Positions 26,717 to 35,429 of a stretch of DNA of 64,000 nt are shown here, piece by piece; position 1 is the stretch's first letter; every line of letters starts with the position of its first letter. The notes beneath the pieces are model-generated. The model saw only the letters and a program-made list of their open reading frames with translations, was not told where the DNA came from and did not search any database. The translations under genes and the position numbers were made by a program. Source of the DNA: Thermoanaerobaculia bacterium (GTDB lineage Bacteria; Acidobacteriota; Thermoanaerobaculia; Multivoradales; Multivoraceae); NCBI GenBank assembly GCA_022826745.1, contig JAJDUI010000036.1, positions 62,001 through 126,000 of the forward strand. The letters are read 5' to 3'.

Positions 26717-26805
26717 CGCCGCTTCGCGGCGCGCATTCCTGGCCGCCTCCGGCGGCAGCGGGTCAGATGACCCGCGCACCCAGCCGGCGAGGGCGCCGGC
26801 GCACC
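26717..26805 (+). repeat. Array of four consecutive hairpins incl. copy B of the hairpin-GCACC element
   Basis: Four perfect stems follow each other in the 120-base gap between the methylase start and the PQQ-propeller stop. They are CGCCGC/GCGGCG (26717-26722, 26726-26731), GCCGCC/GGCGGC (26742-26747, 26751-26756), GCGGGTC/GACCCGC (26758-26764, 26769-26775) and GCCGGC/GCCGGC (26783-26788, 26795-26800). The last two are each followed directly by GCACC (26776-26780, 26801-26805). A repetitive structured element or RNA is likely; function unknown. Confidence 0.6.
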
Positions 26806-26826
26806 TGGTTCCCGCGGCGCCAGCTC

Positions 26827-28149
26827 CTACGGGGCCGCAACGTCGTAAGCCAGCAGTTCGTCCCAGTTGCGGATGTAGAGCACGCCGTTGCTGACCACCG
26901 GATGGGCCCAGCTCGGGCGGCCGCGGTTGTCCACGTCGAAACGGCCCAGTTCCCTGTAGCGGTCGGGCGTCGCTTCCGCCAGGCCGGCGAGGTGCCGCTC
27001 GCCGAGCAGGAACAGCTTGCCGTCGGCCAGTGTCAACGAACCCTTGCCGACGCTGCGGTCCCTCCACACGGTTTCGCCGGTTTCGAAATCCACGCACGCC
27101 AGGGCGCTGCCGAAGAACCCGTAGAGATGTCCCTCGTGGAGCACGACGCCGCCGTGGTGGTTCCGGAGGCGTGACTGGAACCACGCCTCGGCGGTGCTCA
27201 CGTTGTCGCCGGCCGCCCGCACCCGGAGCGCGCCGCCGCCGGTGCCGTAGTCCGACGTGTAGAAGACGAGGCCGTTCGCGTAGATCGGCGTCGCCGCGTT
27301 CGCCGTGCGATTCGCCGGTTCGCGGTAGTGCCACAGCAGTTCTCCGTCCGAGGCCCGCACGCCGACGCCGGCGCGCGCCGTGAAGCCGACGATCGCCCGC
27401 AGCGGCTCGCCGCCGTCCTCCAGGTCGACGGCGATGAGCGACGAGTAACCGGCCCGGTCGGTGAGCCCCGAACTGGTCCACGCCGTGGCGCCCGTCTCCC
27501 GGTCGAGTGCCGCGATCGCGCCGCCGTCGCCGCCCGGCATCACGACCACCCAGTCGCCCTCGACGAGCGGTGACTCGCTGATCCCCCAACTGATGTTCCG
27601 CTGCCCGAAGTCCCGCAGGATGTTCCGCTGCCATGCCACTCTCCCGTCCGAGAGACGGATGCGCGCCAGATCCCCCGTGCCGGTGAGGGCATAGAGCGAA
27701 TTGCCGGCCACTGTCGGCGTACCGCGCGGGCCGTTGCCGCGGCTGTCACGCAACCGCGAGCCCAGCTCGCGCTCCCAGCGGACGCTGCCGTCAGCCGTAT
27801 CGAGGGCGAAGACGAGACTCCGGCCGCCGCGGGTTCCCTGAACGTAGAGCGAGCCGTCGGCCACCGACACGGCGCCGTAGCCCTCGCCGAGGCCGTCGAT
27901 GCGCCACAGCAACGGCGGCCCTCCGGACGGCCAGCGGCCGGTAAGGCCGGTTTCCGTCGAGACGCCGTCACGGCCGGGACCGCGCCACTGCGGCCAGTCC
28001 TCGGCGACGGCCGGCAGTGGAGCCACCGACGAAGCGAGCAGCGAAAGAGCGAAGCCAACCGAAACGGCCGAAACGGAACTCGCCGCATACCGGGTGCGCC
28101 GGCCGCAAAGCCGACTCCGCCAGGGTGGCCTGTTCCGCGCAGGCTTCAT
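26827..28149 (-). CDS. Secreted PQQ-binding-like beta-propeller protein
   Basis: A 440-residue exported protein. After a signal peptide (to about residue 47, APLPAVAEDW) comes the typical opening DWPQWRGPGRDGVSTETGL. Repeated propeller blades follow (GSLYVQGTRGG, DTADGSVRWERELG, NSLYALTGTGDLARI, DRETGATAWTSSG). The family resembles BamB and PQQ-dehydrogenase propellers but usually lacks catalytic residues; it is widespread in Planctomycetota/Acidobacteriota periplasms. I choose ATG 28149 for the signal peptide; an alternative ATG further upstream would overlap the divergent photolyase start. Confidence 0.85.
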   Translation of the reverse strand: MKPARNRPPWRSRLCGRRTRYAASSVSAVSVGFALSLLASSVAPLPAVAEDWPQWRGPGRDGVSTETGLTGRWPSGGPPLLWRIDGLGEGYGAVSVADGSLYVQGTRGGRSLVFALDTADGSVRWERELGSRLRDSRGNGPRGTPTVAGNSLYALTGTGDLARIRLSDGRVAWQRNILRDFGQRNISWGISESPLVEGDWVVVMPGGDGGAIAALDRETGATAWTSSGLTDRAGYSSLIAVDLEDGGEPLRAIVGFTARAGVGVRASDGELLWHYREPANRTANAATPIYANGLVFYTSDYGTGGGALRVRAAGDNVSTAEAWFQSRLRNHHGGVVLHEGHLYGFFGSALACVDFETGETVWRDRSVGKGSLTLADGKLFLLGERHLAGLAEATPDRYRELGRFDVDNRGRPSWAHPVVSNGVLYIRNWDELLAYDVAAP

Positions 28150-28207
28150 CGCTCGGACACTCTGCTCCCTCGTGCCTTCCCCGTCAACTGCCGTACGCTC
28201 CGCACGC

Positions 28208-29668
28208 ATGACTCCAACCCCGCCGCAGCCGATTCTCGTCTGGTTCCGGCGCGACCTCCGGCTGGCCGACAACCCCGCATGGTCGTGGGCCGCCGAAAGC
28301 GGACGGCCTGTCGTTCCCGTCTTCGTGTTCGACGAGGACGAAGGCGAGCAACCGATCGGCGGCGCGTCGCGTTGGTGGTTGCACGGCAGTCTCGAGACGC
28401 TGGACCGGGCGCTGCGGCGCCAGGGCAGCCGCCTCGTTCTCCGGCGCGGGACGGCCGTCCGGACGATCGCCGAGCTGGCCCGAGAAAGCGGCGCGTCGAC
28501 GATCGTCTGGAACCGGCTGTACGAACCGGCGATCACGTACCGCGACGAGGAGATCGAGGAGCGCTGCGCCGAGAGTGGTCCCGAGACGCGGACATTCCAG
28601 GCCAGCCTACTGTTCGAGCCGGAGGACATCCGCAGCGGCAGCGGCCAGCCGTACCGGGTGTTCACACCGTTCTGGCGCAAGTGCCTGAAGCACGAGTTCG
28701 GCCCTCCGGTTGCCGCTCCGCCCCCGCCCGAGGCGCCGTCCACCTGGCCGGCGAGCGACGACCTCGAAAGCTGGGACCTCCGGTGCTACCAGCCGGACTG
28801 GGCAGCGGGTTTCCGCGCAGTCTGGCAACCCGGAGAGGAGAGCGCGCGGCGACGTCTCACGCGCTTCCTGAAAGACGCCGCTGGCCGCTACGACCAGGAT
28901 CGCGATCTGCCGGCCATCGAGGCGACCAGCCGGCTGTCGCCGCACCTGCACTTCGGCGAGATCGGTCCCCGCCAGGTGGCCGCCGGAGCGCGAACGCTGC
29001 CGCCGGGTCCGGGCCGGGACAAGTTCCTGAGCGAGCTCGGCTGGCGCGAGTTCAGTCACCATCTCCTGGCCCACAACCCGGAGATGGGGACCCGGAACCT
29101 CAGACCCAGCTTCGACCGCATGCCCTGGCGAAACGCCCCGGGCGACCTCCGCCGCTGGCAGCGGGGCGAAACCGGCTACCCCATCGTCGACGCCGGGATG
29201 CGCGAACTCTGGACCACGGGCTGGATGCACAACCGGGTGCGGATGCTCGTCGCCTCCTTTCTGACCAAGCACCTGCTGATCCACTGGCGGCACGGCGCGG
29301 ACTGGTTCTGGGACACGCTGGTCGACGCCGACTGGGCGAACAACAGTTGCGGCTGGCAGTGGACCGCGGGCAGCGGCGCGGACGCGGCCCCCTACTTCCG
29401 CATCTTCAACCCGGTGGCCCAGTCGCGGCGCTACGACGCCGCGGGCACGTATCTCAGGAGGTGGCTGCCGGAACTGCGACGCCTGCCCGACCGTGCGATC
29501 CACGCGCCCTGGCTGGCGCCGGAGGCCGTGCTCGCGAAGGCAGGCGTTCGCCTCGGCGAGAGCTATCCGCTGCCGATGGTCGACCACGCCACGGCTCGCC
29601 AGCGGGCGCTGGACGGCTGGCAGACTCACGTCCAGGGACAACCGTCAGCCGACGCCCCCAGAGGCTGA
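28208..29668 (+). CDS. phrB: Deoxyribodipyrimidine photolyase (cryptochrome/photolyase family)
   Basis: A 486-residue FAD enzyme that splits UV-induced pyrimidine dimers using light. The N-terminal antenna domain has ILVWFRRDLRLADNPA. The C-terminal FAD domain has SRLSPHLHFGEIGPR, FLSELGWREFSHHLL, YPIVDAGMRELWTTGWMHN and the DTLVDADWANNSCGWQW block, all class I photolyase signatures. ATG 28208 gives a normal N-terminus. Divergent from the PQQ-propeller gene across 58 bases. Confidence 0.93.
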   Translation: MTPTPPQPILVWFRRDLRLADNPAWSWAAESGRPVVPVFVFDEDEGEQPIGGASRWWLHGSLETLDRALRRQGSRLVLRRGTAVRTIAELARESGASTIVWNRLYEPAITYRDEEIEERCAESGPETRTFQASLLFEPEDIRSGSGQPYRVFTPFWRKCLKHEFGPPVAAPPPPEAPSTWPASDDLESWDLRCYQPDWAAGFRAVWQPGEESARRRLTRFLKDAAGRYDQDRDLPAIEATSRLSPHLHFGEIGPRQVAAGARTLPPGPGRDKFLSELGWREFSHHLLAHNPEMGTRNLRPSFDRMPWRNAPGDLRRWQRGETGYPIVDAGMRELWTTGWMHNRVRMLVASFLTKHLLIHWRHGADWFWDTLVDADWANNSCGWQWTAGSGADAAPYFRIFNPVAQSRRYDAAGTYLRRWLPELRRLPDRAIHAPWLAPEAVLAKAGVRLGESYPLPMVDHATARQRALDGWQTHVQGQPSADAPRG

Positions 29669-29681
29669 GGCGGCAGAGTCG

Positions 29682-31049
29682 TCAGGTCTTCTTCCGCGGC
29701 GCCTGTAGCAAGAAGGCGACCACGGAGCCGGTCAGAGTGACCGCGGCGATCGTCAGAAACGGGACGGCGTAAGTGCCCTGGGTGTCGAACGCCCAGCCGG
29801 TGGCAGCGGGTATGGTGGCACCGAAACCGGCGCCTACGGCGAAACGGACGCCGGTCGTTGTCGCGAAGGCGCGGCGTCCGAAGAAACGGGCAAAGGTGGC
29901 CGCCTGGCAAATGTAGGCCATGCCGAACCCCAGGCCGAGAAGGATCAGGGCGACGCGCGCCTGGCCCGTGGTGCGGACGAACAGCAGCAGCGCCATCCCC
30001 GTTCCCTCCATCGCCAGGGCGAGACCAAGTAGACGGGGTGGCGAGATCTTGTCGCCCAAGGCGCCGCTGGCGCGCCCGAAGATGCTCACGAAGACCATGA
30101 CGGCAAGGAGCGCCCCGGCGTCGCCACGCTCGAATCCGACGTCTTGAAGGTGAAGACGACCGTGGTTTGCAAGCACGCCCCAAGGGACCGCGTAGCCGAG
30201 TCCGCAGAGCACCATCAGGGCGAACTGGGGTGTCCGCACGGCCTCCTTCGCGACCCACTGATCAGGGGTCTGTGCGCCGGTCCGAGCTACCGCTGCCTGA
30301 AGCTGAGCCAAAGAACGGGCGCCGTCCCGTAGCTGGCCCATCGACTCGGGGGTGTTACGCAGGACCAGAAAGGACAGAACGCCCAGCGCCGCACACAGCG
30401 CCGCGATGAGCGCCCAGCCATCGCGCCAGGTTCCGCCCCGGTCGAGAAGGGCGTTGTCAACGTAGTAGATCAGCGGCGCCATGACGCCGGCCGCGATCAG
30501 AAGGAACGCCATGGCCGTCGCGCGCCATCGGAGGAACCAGTTTGTCGCCAGGGTCTGCGTTGGCAGAACCGTCGAAAAGGTGTGCGTAAGGCCCGCGAAC
30601 ACACCGAAGTAAAGCAGGACATCCCAGCGGTCCTGGGCTCGACTGGTCAGGTAGTAGGCGGCGCCGCAGGACAGGAAACCGGCCGTGAACACGAGACGAG
30701 GGCCGAAGCGTGTCAAACAGACGCCGATGAGCGGCGCTACTGCGCCGCCGCAAAAGGACCAGATGCCAAACGCCCAGCCGCTGTCGGCCCGGGTCATCTC
30801 AAGGTCCGTGAGCATCTCCGGCAGGAAGAAGCCCCAACTGTAGAAAGGCGCCGCGCCCAGCCCATAGATGAGCCAGGCGAACGGGAGCATCCGCCAACCG
30901 TAGAACCCCCAGTTGATCCGCGAAGAACCACTGGGGCCTCCGCCGGCAGGGGAAGGGAACTCGCTTCCTGTGTCCCCGCTTCCGGCCCCCACTGGCTCGT
31001 CCCTTGCCCGCCTAGGGGCCCGAGGCTCCGCCGGCCACCAGCGCTTCAC
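29682..31049 (-). CDS. MFS transporter (OFA/monocarboxylate-like)
   Basis: A 12-helix carrier of up to 455 residues. Helical segments alternate throughout (FYGWRMLPFAWLIYGLGAAPF, ALILLGLGFGMAYICQAATF, ATGWAFDTQGTYAVPFLTIA). The conserved MFS loop RFGPRLVF follows helix 2, and NGRLH/GDKISPPRLLG-like text follows the central loop. It resembles oxalate/formate or monocarboxylate carriers. The first about 45 residues are polar and overlap the 3' end of the upstream GST-like gene, so GTG 30992 is a possible later start. Substrate unknown. Confidence 0.85.
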   Translation of the reverse strand: MKRWWPAEPRAPRRARDEPVGAGSGDTGSEFPSPAGGGPSGSSRINWGFYGWRMLPFAWLIYGLGAAPFYSWGFFLPEMLTDLEMTRADSGWAFGIWSFCGGAVAPLIGVCLTRFGPRLVFTAGFLSCGAAYYLTSRAQDRWDVLLYFGVFAGLTHTFSTVLPTQTLATNWFLRWRATAMAFLLIAAGVMAPLIYYVDNALLDRGGTWRDGWALIAALCAALGVLSFLVLRNTPESMGQLRDGARSLAQLQAAVARTGAQTPDQWVAKEAVRTPQFALMVLCGLGYAVPWGVLANHGRLHLQDVGFERGDAGALLAVMVFVSIFGRASGALGDKISPPRLLGLALAMEGTGMALLLFVRTTGQARVALILLGLGFGMAYICQAATFARFFGRRAFATTTGVRFAVGAGFGATIPAATGWAFDTQGTYAVPFLTIAAVTLTGSVVAFLLQAPRKKT

Positions 31050-32061
31050 AACCGGTGCCGTCGAGCAACCCGTCTACGGCCGACCGGTCTTCAGCCGACA
31101 ACTCGCCGTACCGCTCCCGCAGCCACATCAGACACTTGCCCTGGTACGGGAACGGCTTCTGCACCCAGGGCCGGCCGTCGATCTCGCACTCGACGCGCTC
31201 GGCACCGGCCATCAGAGCCTTCGCGTTCGCAAGCAGGAACGGGACATAGACGCGGCCGACTTCACCAAGCAGCGCCCGCAGCGTCTCGGGAAGCTCGCGG
31301 TCGACCCAGTCGTCCTCGGTCGGTTCGAGGCCGGACAGGTCCTCGACGCGGTCGACCCAGGCGTAGACCCGTGGCGCCACCTCCAACGTCACTGCCATCG
31401 GCGTCGGATCGAAGGCCGCGAGCTGAGTCAACTGGCCGAAGAACGCGAAGTCGGAAGCGCCGGGACGGTTGCCCATCAGGAACTGCCGCTCCGTCAGGTG
31501 ATCCCGGAACAGCTCCAGGATGCGCCGGTAGCTGGCCTCGATCACGGGCCCCGTCGTCTCGTTCGAGCCGACGACCCAGAGCCGCGAGATCTGTCGCTCG
31601 GACACCGTCTTCGCGGCCTGCTGGAAGTGCTCCTCGGGACCTTCGACCTGCCGCCAGCGGGGCAGGATCTGGCCGGCCTTCTCGATGTCCGCCTCGTAGA
31701 CCCAGCGATAGTGGAACATCGCCTTGGTCAGCCACTCGTCGCCGAAGTCCTCGAGCAGATAGTCGATGAACCCGGCGACCGGGTCAGGCGGAATCACCGA
31801 CCGCCCCTCGAAGTCCCGTTCGAAGCGCCGGATGAGCGGCGTCGAGTCGACGACCGCCTCGATCTCGCCCTCGGCGTTCGGCAGATAGAACGTGGGAAGC
31901 AGCCGGACCTTGGCGGCCGGCAGGTCCTCGCGGCCGTCGGCGCCCGAGATCAGGAAGCGGTACGGGATGCGCCGGTAGCGCAGCACCGCGCGCATCTTCC
32001 GTGTGTAGGGCGACCCGGGGGCGCCCATGAAGGTCAGGGACTGCGACGACGGTTCAGACAT
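31012..32061 (-). CDS. Long glutathione S-transferase family protein
   Basis: A 349-residue protein with a thioredoxin-like GST N-domain (SLTFMGAPGSPYTRKMRAVLRY, LPTFYL with cis-Pro, AVVDSTPLIRRFE). A longer-than-usual helical C-domain includes RQFLMGNRPGASDFAFFGQL. It is about 130 residues longer than a standard GST, with a tail of FPYQGKCLMWLRERYGEL. Function may be conjugation or a structural role. Its 3' end overlaps the possible N-terminus of the MFS gene by 38 bases, so the two are co-transcribed. Confidence 0.82.
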   Translation of the reverse strand: MSEPSSQSLTFMGAPGSPYTRKMRAVLRYRRIPYRFLISGADGREDLPAAKVRLLPTFYLPNAEGEIEAVVDSTPLIRRFERDFEGRSVIPPDPVAGFIDYLLEDFGDEWLTKAMFHYRWVYEADIEKAGQILPRWRQVEGPEEHFQQAAKTVSERQISRLWVVGSNETTGPVIEASYRRILELFRDHLTERQFLMGNRPGASDFAFFGQLTQLAAFDPTPMAVTLEVAPRVYAWVDRVEDLSGLEPTEDDWVDRELPETLRALLGEVGRVYVPFLLANAKALMAGAERVECEIDGRPWVQKPFPYQGKCLMWLRERYGELSAEDRSAVDGLLDGTGCEALVAGGASGP

Positions 32062-32112
32062 CAGGAGCGGCGACGGATCATACCCGGCCGCCCCGCAGCC
32101 GCCGACTTCGGT

Positions 32113-32631
32113 CTACGCCTGGAAGTTCCAGAGTTCGTACGCGATGAGCCAACTGCCGTCCGGCTCGCGCCGCATCAGCCGCATCCAGTGTCCGAGCGTG
32201 TCCGTCCTCGGCGATCCGTCGTTCGGAATCACACCCAGGGCGAACGTGCCCATGACGTAGGCCAACTCTCCGCTGAACACCGTCTCGTCGACGTGAAGCT
32301 GCACGTCCAGGCTGCCGGTCTCGAAGAACTGCGAGATGTTCTGCCGGATCGTCTCGCGGCCGCTGATCGGGGGACCTTCCGGCTGCATGCGGACCGCGTC
32401 CGAGGCGTAGAGCTCCGCCATCGCGTCCGCGTCGCCCGTGTTCAGTGCGACCATGAAGTCGGCCACCAGGGCGTTGAGGGCGTCCTCGTCACCGCGGCTG
32501 GGTTCCACCGCGTTCGGATCCTCCGCCACCTCCTCCTCGACCGGGGGGCAGGCAACGACGACGAAGCCGACCAGCAGGACAGCCAGGAGGCTGATCCCGG
32601 GACGCTCATGCCAACGGGTCGTGCTCTTCAT
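32113..32631 (-). CDS. SnoaL-like / DUF4440 lipoprotein (copy 2 of tandem)
   Basis: A 172-residue exported protein. The signal (ISLLAVLLVGFVVVAC) ends in a Cys that fits a lipobox. The body is NTF2-like: ALNALVADFMVALNTGDADAMAEL, SGRETIRQNISQFF, GELAYVMGTFAL, MRREPDGSWLIAYELWN. It is clearly related to the upstream neighbour (MSRGEDGSWLIAREISN) and begins 2 bases after that gene's stop, so the pair looks like a tandem duplication. Ligand or activity unknown. Confidence 0.82.
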   Translation of the reverse strand: MKSTTRWHERPGISLLAVLLVGFVVVACPPVEEEVAEDPNAVEPSRGDEDALNALVADFMVALNTGDADAMAELYASDAVRMQPEGPPISGRETIRQNISQFFETGSLDVQLHVDETVFSGELAYVMGTFALGVIPNDGSPRTDTLGHWMRLMRREPDGSWLIAYELWNFQA

Positions 32632-32633
32632 GA

Positions 32634-33191
32634 TCAGCCCTCCTCCTGCGGCATCGCGTCCGCCGGCATCTGGCCCTGCGGATGATCCCGATTCGAGATC
32701 TCCCGGGCGATCAACCACGAACCGTCTTCGCCGCGGCTCATCACGTCCATCCACTTGCCCACTTCCTGGTAGACGACGGACGAATCCTCCTTCGAGGTGA
32801 GGGTGAGGGCGTACGTGCCCCGCACGAAGGCCAGATCGCCGCTGTAGTCGCTGTCGTCGACACGAAGCTGCATGTCCCAGTCGGTGTCGGCGTAGTCCGC
32901 GGCGGCGAACAGCCGGATGGCGTCCCTGCCCTCGATACGCCGGCCGTCCGAAGGAAGCCGGATCGCGTCTTCGGTGTAGAGCACCGCCAATCCATCCGCG
33001 TCGCCCCGGTTGACGGCCTGAAGGTACTTGGCGGCCAACTCGCCCAACGCGGCTTCGGCCTCGGCCCTCGGATCCACCTCGGGAGCGGGCGGCTCCTCGG
33101 CCGGAGGCGCCGCGCAGCCCGCGGCGAGAGCCAGCAGCGAGCAGAAGACAAGGGTCGCAGAGATCCTCCGAGGGGTTCCTCGATTGCCCAT
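32634..33191 (-). CDS. SnoaL-like / DUF4440 lipoprotein (copy 1 of tandem)
   Basis: A 185-residue lipoprotein. I take ATG 33191 because AGGAGG precedes it at a suitable distance and the signal peptide starts there (ISATLVFCSLLALAAGC); the frame is open to 33263. The mature part is NTF2-like: AALGELAAKYLQAVNRGDADGLAVLY, EGRDAIRLFAAADY, GDLAFVRGTYALTL, MSRGEDGSWLIAREI. First gene of a two-gene operon; divergent from the EEP/beta-lactamase fusion with 154 bases between. Confidence 0.83.
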   Translation of the reverse strand: MGNRGTPRRISATLVFCSLLALAAGCAAPPAEEPPAPEVDPRAEAEAALGELAAKYLQAVNRGDADGLAVLYTEDAIRLPSDGRRIEGRDAIRLFAAADYADTDWDMQLRVDDSDYSGDLAFVRGTYALTLTSKEDSSVVYQEVGKWMDVMSRGEDGSWLIAREISNRDHPQGQMPADAMPQEEG

Positions 33192-33345
33192 TCCGGACCT
33201 CCTTTCTGCGGCGGAGCCGCTGTCTCGATGTCGCTCGTCCCCTGTAACTCCTAAGGGTAGCACCTGAGTTCCGGCTCGAACGGCCTCCGCCGGTCCGGTC
33301 TCCTGAGGGCGGGCGGATTAGGCTTCCAGGCTTCCGGAGTCCGTC

Positions 33346-35418
33346 TTGACGCGCAACTTCTCCTCCTCCCTGGCCTCGGCAGCCGGCCTGATCGCCGGCG
33401 TACTGGGTTCGTTGCCCTGGCTCGCCGGGTCGTTCACCGTCGTCCAGCCCGACCTGGCGCGGCTGCTGTTGATCGCCGCGCCGGCCGGCGGAGCGGTAGC
33501 CGCGCTGGCGGCCCTCGTCTTGCGTCAGGGCCATCCCGCGGTCCGCATTGCGACGGGGGTCCTCGGCCTGCTTGCAGTGGCCTCGAGCCCTACCTTCACG
33601 AGGAACCTGGCCGATCAGGCCCCGGCCGAACCGCGCGCCGCCGGAGGCGTGGACTCGACCACGGCCGCGCCGACAGCGGATCGGCTTCGCATCCTCCAAC
33701 TGAACGCATGGCACGGCTACCCGGACCCCGGTGATCGCCTCGTCGTCCAGGAAGATCCCTCCGATCGTTTGATCCGGGCCGGCCGCCTCGCGACGGAGGT
33801 CTCGCGGCTGCAACCCGACATCGTCGTCCTGCAGGAGGCCTGGTGCACGGTCGGCGAAGGCTGCCTGGCCGACCGCCTGTCCCGTGAACTCGGCTTCCAC
33901 GCCGTCTACACCCGCGCCAACGGCTCGCTCCGATGGCTGGGCTTCGAGGAGGGTTCGGCGATCCTCAGCCGCTTTCCCATCGATGACCCGAAGGTGTGGC
34001 GGCTTGCGCCGGACCGGGACGCTTTCGAACGCCGTATCGCCCTGACCGCACGGATCGACCACCCCGAGCTGCCCTTCGACCTCGTCGGTGTCCACCTCGC
34101 CAACGGCGACGCCGACCTCGCCGGCGCCCAGGCAGCGGATCTCCTGGAGCGCATCGTCGCCCGGCCGGAGCGTCCCGTCCTGATCGCCGGCGACCTGAAC
34201 CTGCCGGGGGACCATCCGGCGCTAGCCCGCTTCCGGGAAGCCGGCTACCGCGATCTCCTGGAGGGAGGCATCGACCACGTCCTGCTCGACGCCGGCAACT
34301 CGGGCTGGTGGCCGCTCTGGATGGAGTGGGCGGAGGTCGATTCGATCTCGGATCACCCGGGCATCCTCGTCGAGCTTCAGTTACCGGTCCCTCCCGGCGA
34401 CGACGACTGGTCCGGCGACTGGCGTACCGCCACTCCCGCGGAGGTCGGTCTCGACTCCGAGCGGCTGGAGAGGGCCCTCCAGCGGATCGGCGAACTCGAC
34501 GGGCTGCAGGGCGTCCTCGTCGCTCGCCACGGCAGGCTCGTTGCGGAACGGTACTCCCGGGGCTCCGCCGGCCAGCGGCCGCACAATCTCAAATCGGCCT
34601 CCAAGAGCGTCCTCTCGGCCCTGGCCGGTCTGGCGATCGAACGGGGGGTGCTGGACCTCGACCAGGAGATCGCCGGCGTGCTGCCGGAAGGCCGCGAACT
34701 CGCCGACCCGGACAAGCGGACGATCACGGTGCGCCACCTGTTGACGATGACTTCAGGCCTCGAGTCGACCAGCTTCGGCAACTACGGCTCCTGGGTAGCG
34801 TCGCGCAACTGGGTCCGCGCCGCGCTCGCCCGCCCGTTGCTGGCGAAACCGGGCACCCGCTTCTCCTACAGCACGGGCGGCACCCACCTGCTCTCGGCCA
34901 CCCTCTCCCGAGCCGCCGGCCGGAGCACCCACGACTTCGCCCGCCGGCACCTCTTCGACCCGCTGGGAATCGGCCCTTCGCCCTGGGCCCGCGACCGGCA
35001 GGGCGTCCACGTCGGCGGCAACAACCTCTCCCTGCGGCCGCGCGACATGCTGAAGTTCGGTCAGCTCTACCTGAATCGCGGCCGCTGGGGCGGCGAGGAA
35101 CTCCTGCCGTGGCAGTGGGTAGACCGGTCGACCCGCCCTGCCGGACTCGCCGCCCCCCGTGGACGCGGCCGAATCTACGGCGGCTACGGCTACCTGTGGT
35201 GGCTCCGAGGGCCCCGCGAACGCGGCGCCTACATCGCCAGCGGCTACGGCGGCCAGTACATCTACGTCTCTCCGGCCGAGGACATGGTCGTCGTCGTCAT
35301 CTCGACCGAGGTGTCGAAGGGACGCGGCTGGCGCGGAGAGCTGTTCGGGATCATCCGCGAGGGCGTGACGGGAAGCGTGATCGACCGATACGAGAGGTCG
35401 ACCCGCGTTGTAAACTGA
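33346..35418 (+). CDS. Fusion of endonuclease/exonuclease/phosphatase domain and beta-lactamase-fold serine hydrolase
   Basis: A 690-residue two-domain protein starting at TTG 33346. Residues 8-85 hold two to three hydrophobic helices, so it is membrane-anchored. Residues 114-345 form an EEP domain: LQLNAWHG, LQEAW (Glu164), GVHLANGD, AGDLNLPGD (Asp283, Asn285) and SISDHPG (Asp336-His337). Residues about 360-680 are a class C beta-lactamase/DD-peptidase-like domain with SASK (Ser417 to Lys420), YST where Y-x-N is usual, and SGYGGQYIYVSP. The EEP part may cut phosphodiesters or sphingomyelin-like lipids, the other an ester or peptide. Both activities are predicted, not shown. Confidence 0.82.
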   Translation: MTRNFSSSLASAAGLIAGVLGSLPWLAGSFTVVQPDLARLLLIAAPAGGAVAALAALVLRQGHPAVRIATGVLGLLAVASSPTFTRNLADQAPAEPRAAGGVDSTTAAPTADRLRILQLNAWHGYPDPGDRLVVQEDPSDRLIRAGRLATEVSRLQPDIVVLQEAWCTVGEGCLADRLSRELGFHAVYTRANGSLRWLGFEEGSAILSRFPIDDPKVWRLAPDRDAFERRIALTARIDHPELPFDLVGVHLANGDADLAGAQAADLLERIVARPERPVLIAGDLNLPGDHPALARFREAGYRDLLEGGIDHVLLDAGNSGWWPLWMEWAEVDSISDHPGILVELQLPVPPGDDDWSGDWRTATPAEVGLDSERLERALQRIGELDGLQGVLVARHGRLVAERYSRGSAGQRPHNLKSASKSVLSALAGLAIERGVLDLDQEIAGVLPEGRELADPDKRTITVRHLLTMTSGLESTSFGNYGSWVASRNWVRAALARPLLAKPGTRFSYSTGGTHLLSATLSRAAGRSTHDFARRHLFDPLGIGPSPWARDRQGVHVGGNNLSLRPRDMLKFGQLYLNRGRWGGEELLPWQWVDRSTRPAGLAAPRGRGRIYGGYGYLWWLRGPRERGAYIASGYGGQYIYVSPAEDMVVVVISTEVSKGRGWRGELFGIIREGVTGSVIDRYERSTRVVN

Positions 35419-35429
35419 ACGGCGTTCCA

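Noticed and set aside
33996..35429. Upstream extension of the first PSD1 gene
   Set aside because: It overlaps the EEP/beta-lactamase fusion in another frame and has low-complexity Arg/Pro text; the signal peptide begins at ATG 35430.
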